Assembly: GCA_045590395.1 (NCBI GenBank)
Contig: JAZNQX010000010.1
Coordinates: 1-7,082, forward strand
Reading direction: 5' to 3'
DNA length: 7,082 nucleotides
Source of the DNA: SIG607 sp045590395
Lineage (GTDB): Bacteria > Bacillota > Clostridia > Oscillospirales > Acutalibacteraceae
A program made the position numbers and the translations under genes. Shown piece after piece: positions 6,814-7,082 of the stretch (its first letter is position 1; each line of letters begins with the position of its first letter). The notes under the pieces were generated by a model, which was not told the origin of the DNA, searched no databases, and saw only the letters and a program-made list of their open reading frames with translations.

Positions 6814-7082
6814 ATGAACATTGCCCTGATTGCACACGACGCCAAGAAAGAACTTATGGTGCAGTTTTGTATCGCCTATTGCGGTATACTCTCCCGCCAT
6901 ACTCTACTTGCTACCGGCGCCACCGGAAAAACCGTTGCCGAAGCAACCGGTCTTGATATTATCCGCTTTTTAGGCGGAAGTCAGGGTGGAAGTCAGCAAA
7001 TAGGCTCTCGTATCGGCTGTGACGAAATAGACCTTTTGCTCTATTTCCGCGACCCCTTAAACCCTAAGCCCCACGAGCCTGA
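6814..7082 (+). CDS. mgsA: Methylglyoxal synthase MgsA, N-terminal part (3' end outside window), with altered active-site residues
   Basis: MgsA converts dihydroxyacetone phosphate to methylglyoxal and phosphate, bypassing lower glycolysis in the cytoplasm. The window holds 89 complete codons of a family of roughly 120-150 residues. The match is clear: IALIAHDAKKELM (3-15), ATGATGK (33-39), GGSQQIGSRI (58-67), and YFRDPLNPKPHEP (77-89) against E. coli FFWDPLNAVPHDP. It aligns to E. coli MgsA without gaps at an offset of 11. His8, Asp9, Lys12, Thr34, Thr37, Asp80 and His87 match E. coli His19, Asp20, Lys23, Thr45, Thr48, Asp91 and His98. However, the catalytic Asp71 is Ser60, Thr47 is Ala36 and Ser65 is Gly54. 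The start ATG follows AAAGGA (6798-6803) by 10 bases and lies 29 bases after minD. The family is secure; synthase activity is doubtful. Confidence 0.9.
   Translation, partial: MNIALIAHDAKKELMVQFCIAYCGILSRHTLLATGATGKTVAEATGLDIIRFLGGSQGGSQQIGSRIGCDEIDLLLYFRDPLNPKPHEP
6973..6996 (+). repeat. Two tandem 12-base units inside mgsA encoding GGSQ-GGSQ
   Basis: Units 6973-6984 (GGCGGAAGTCAG) and 6985-6996 (GGTGGAAGTCAG) differ at one base of 12. They encode residues 54-61 of MgsA, which align with E. coli SGPMGGDQ, so the repeat covers the phosphate-binding Ser-Gly and the catalytic Asp positions. The alignment to E. coli has no length change, so this is a replacement rather than an added copy. Confidence 0.8.

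Noticed and set aside
6810..6815. TATAAT just before the mgsA start.
   Set aside because: It overlaps the start codon, has no -35 partner, and would leave no leader or ribosome-binding site in the transcript.
6747..6956. A shifted frame after the A-run at 6773-6777 would extend MinD with RFNLFFQKG, which looks like a membrane-binding helix.
   Set aside because: It needs a one-base frame change, continues across the mgsA ribosome-binding site and start into a non-MgsA frame, and the clear in-frame TAA at 6782 fits the coding sequence. Recorded only as a point to check against reads.

Overview
The window reads as one strand of a bacterial core-gene cluster, with all genes on the + strand and very tight spacing. 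Its gene content (mreB-mreC-mreD followed by a class B penicillin-binding protein and minD, with tsaD and a lipid kinase upstream and mgsA downstream), strong AGGAGG-type ribosome-binding sites, moderately low GC and closest remembered protein resemblances suggest a rod-shaped member of the Clostridia (Bacillota), perhaps Oscillospirales-like. That taxonomic call is an inference. There are no mobile elements, CRISPR arrays, tRNAs, rRNAs or convincing terminators in the window, and no gene-free stretch longer than 79 bases.

Layout. 1-619 holds the C-terminal two thirds of tsaD (tRNA t6A synthesis). 633-1523 is a DagK/YegS-type lipid kinase. 1553-3973 is mreB, mreC, mreD, the membrane-associated scaffold of the cell-elongation machinery. 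4006-5970 is a class B PBP (PBP2/MrdA type), the transpeptidase partner of that machinery, starting at TTG behind a near-perfect Shine-Dalgarno. The intergenic distances through this block are 13, 29, 11, 1 and 32 bases, which suggests a single transcript. The largest gap (79 bases) follows, and it contains a near-consensus sigma-A promoter (TTGACA, 17-base spacer, extended -10 TGATATACT) and a small hairpin with the Shine-Dalgarno core in its loop. This promoter should drive minD (6050-6784) and mgsA (6814 to beyond the end).

How they fit together. MreBCD and the PBP2 form most of the elongasome. MinD normally places the division site. The lipid kinase handles diacylglycerol or a related membrane lipid. 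The relatives of this cluster that I remember usually carry minC and minE beside minD and rodA close by; here all three are absent from the expected places. The MinD also stops where the C-terminal membrane-targeting helix would begin.

Most notable points: (1) the MgsA N-terminal half has Ser in place of the catalytic Asp (E. coli Asp71) and two altered phosphate-loop residues, and the altered loop is encoded by an 11/12-identical 12-base tandem repeat; (2) the MinD lacks its membrane tail and its usual partners; (3) the strong promoter before minD lies in an open reading frame and would mislead automatic start calling. I see no wholly new system; these are unusual variants in a conserved cluster.
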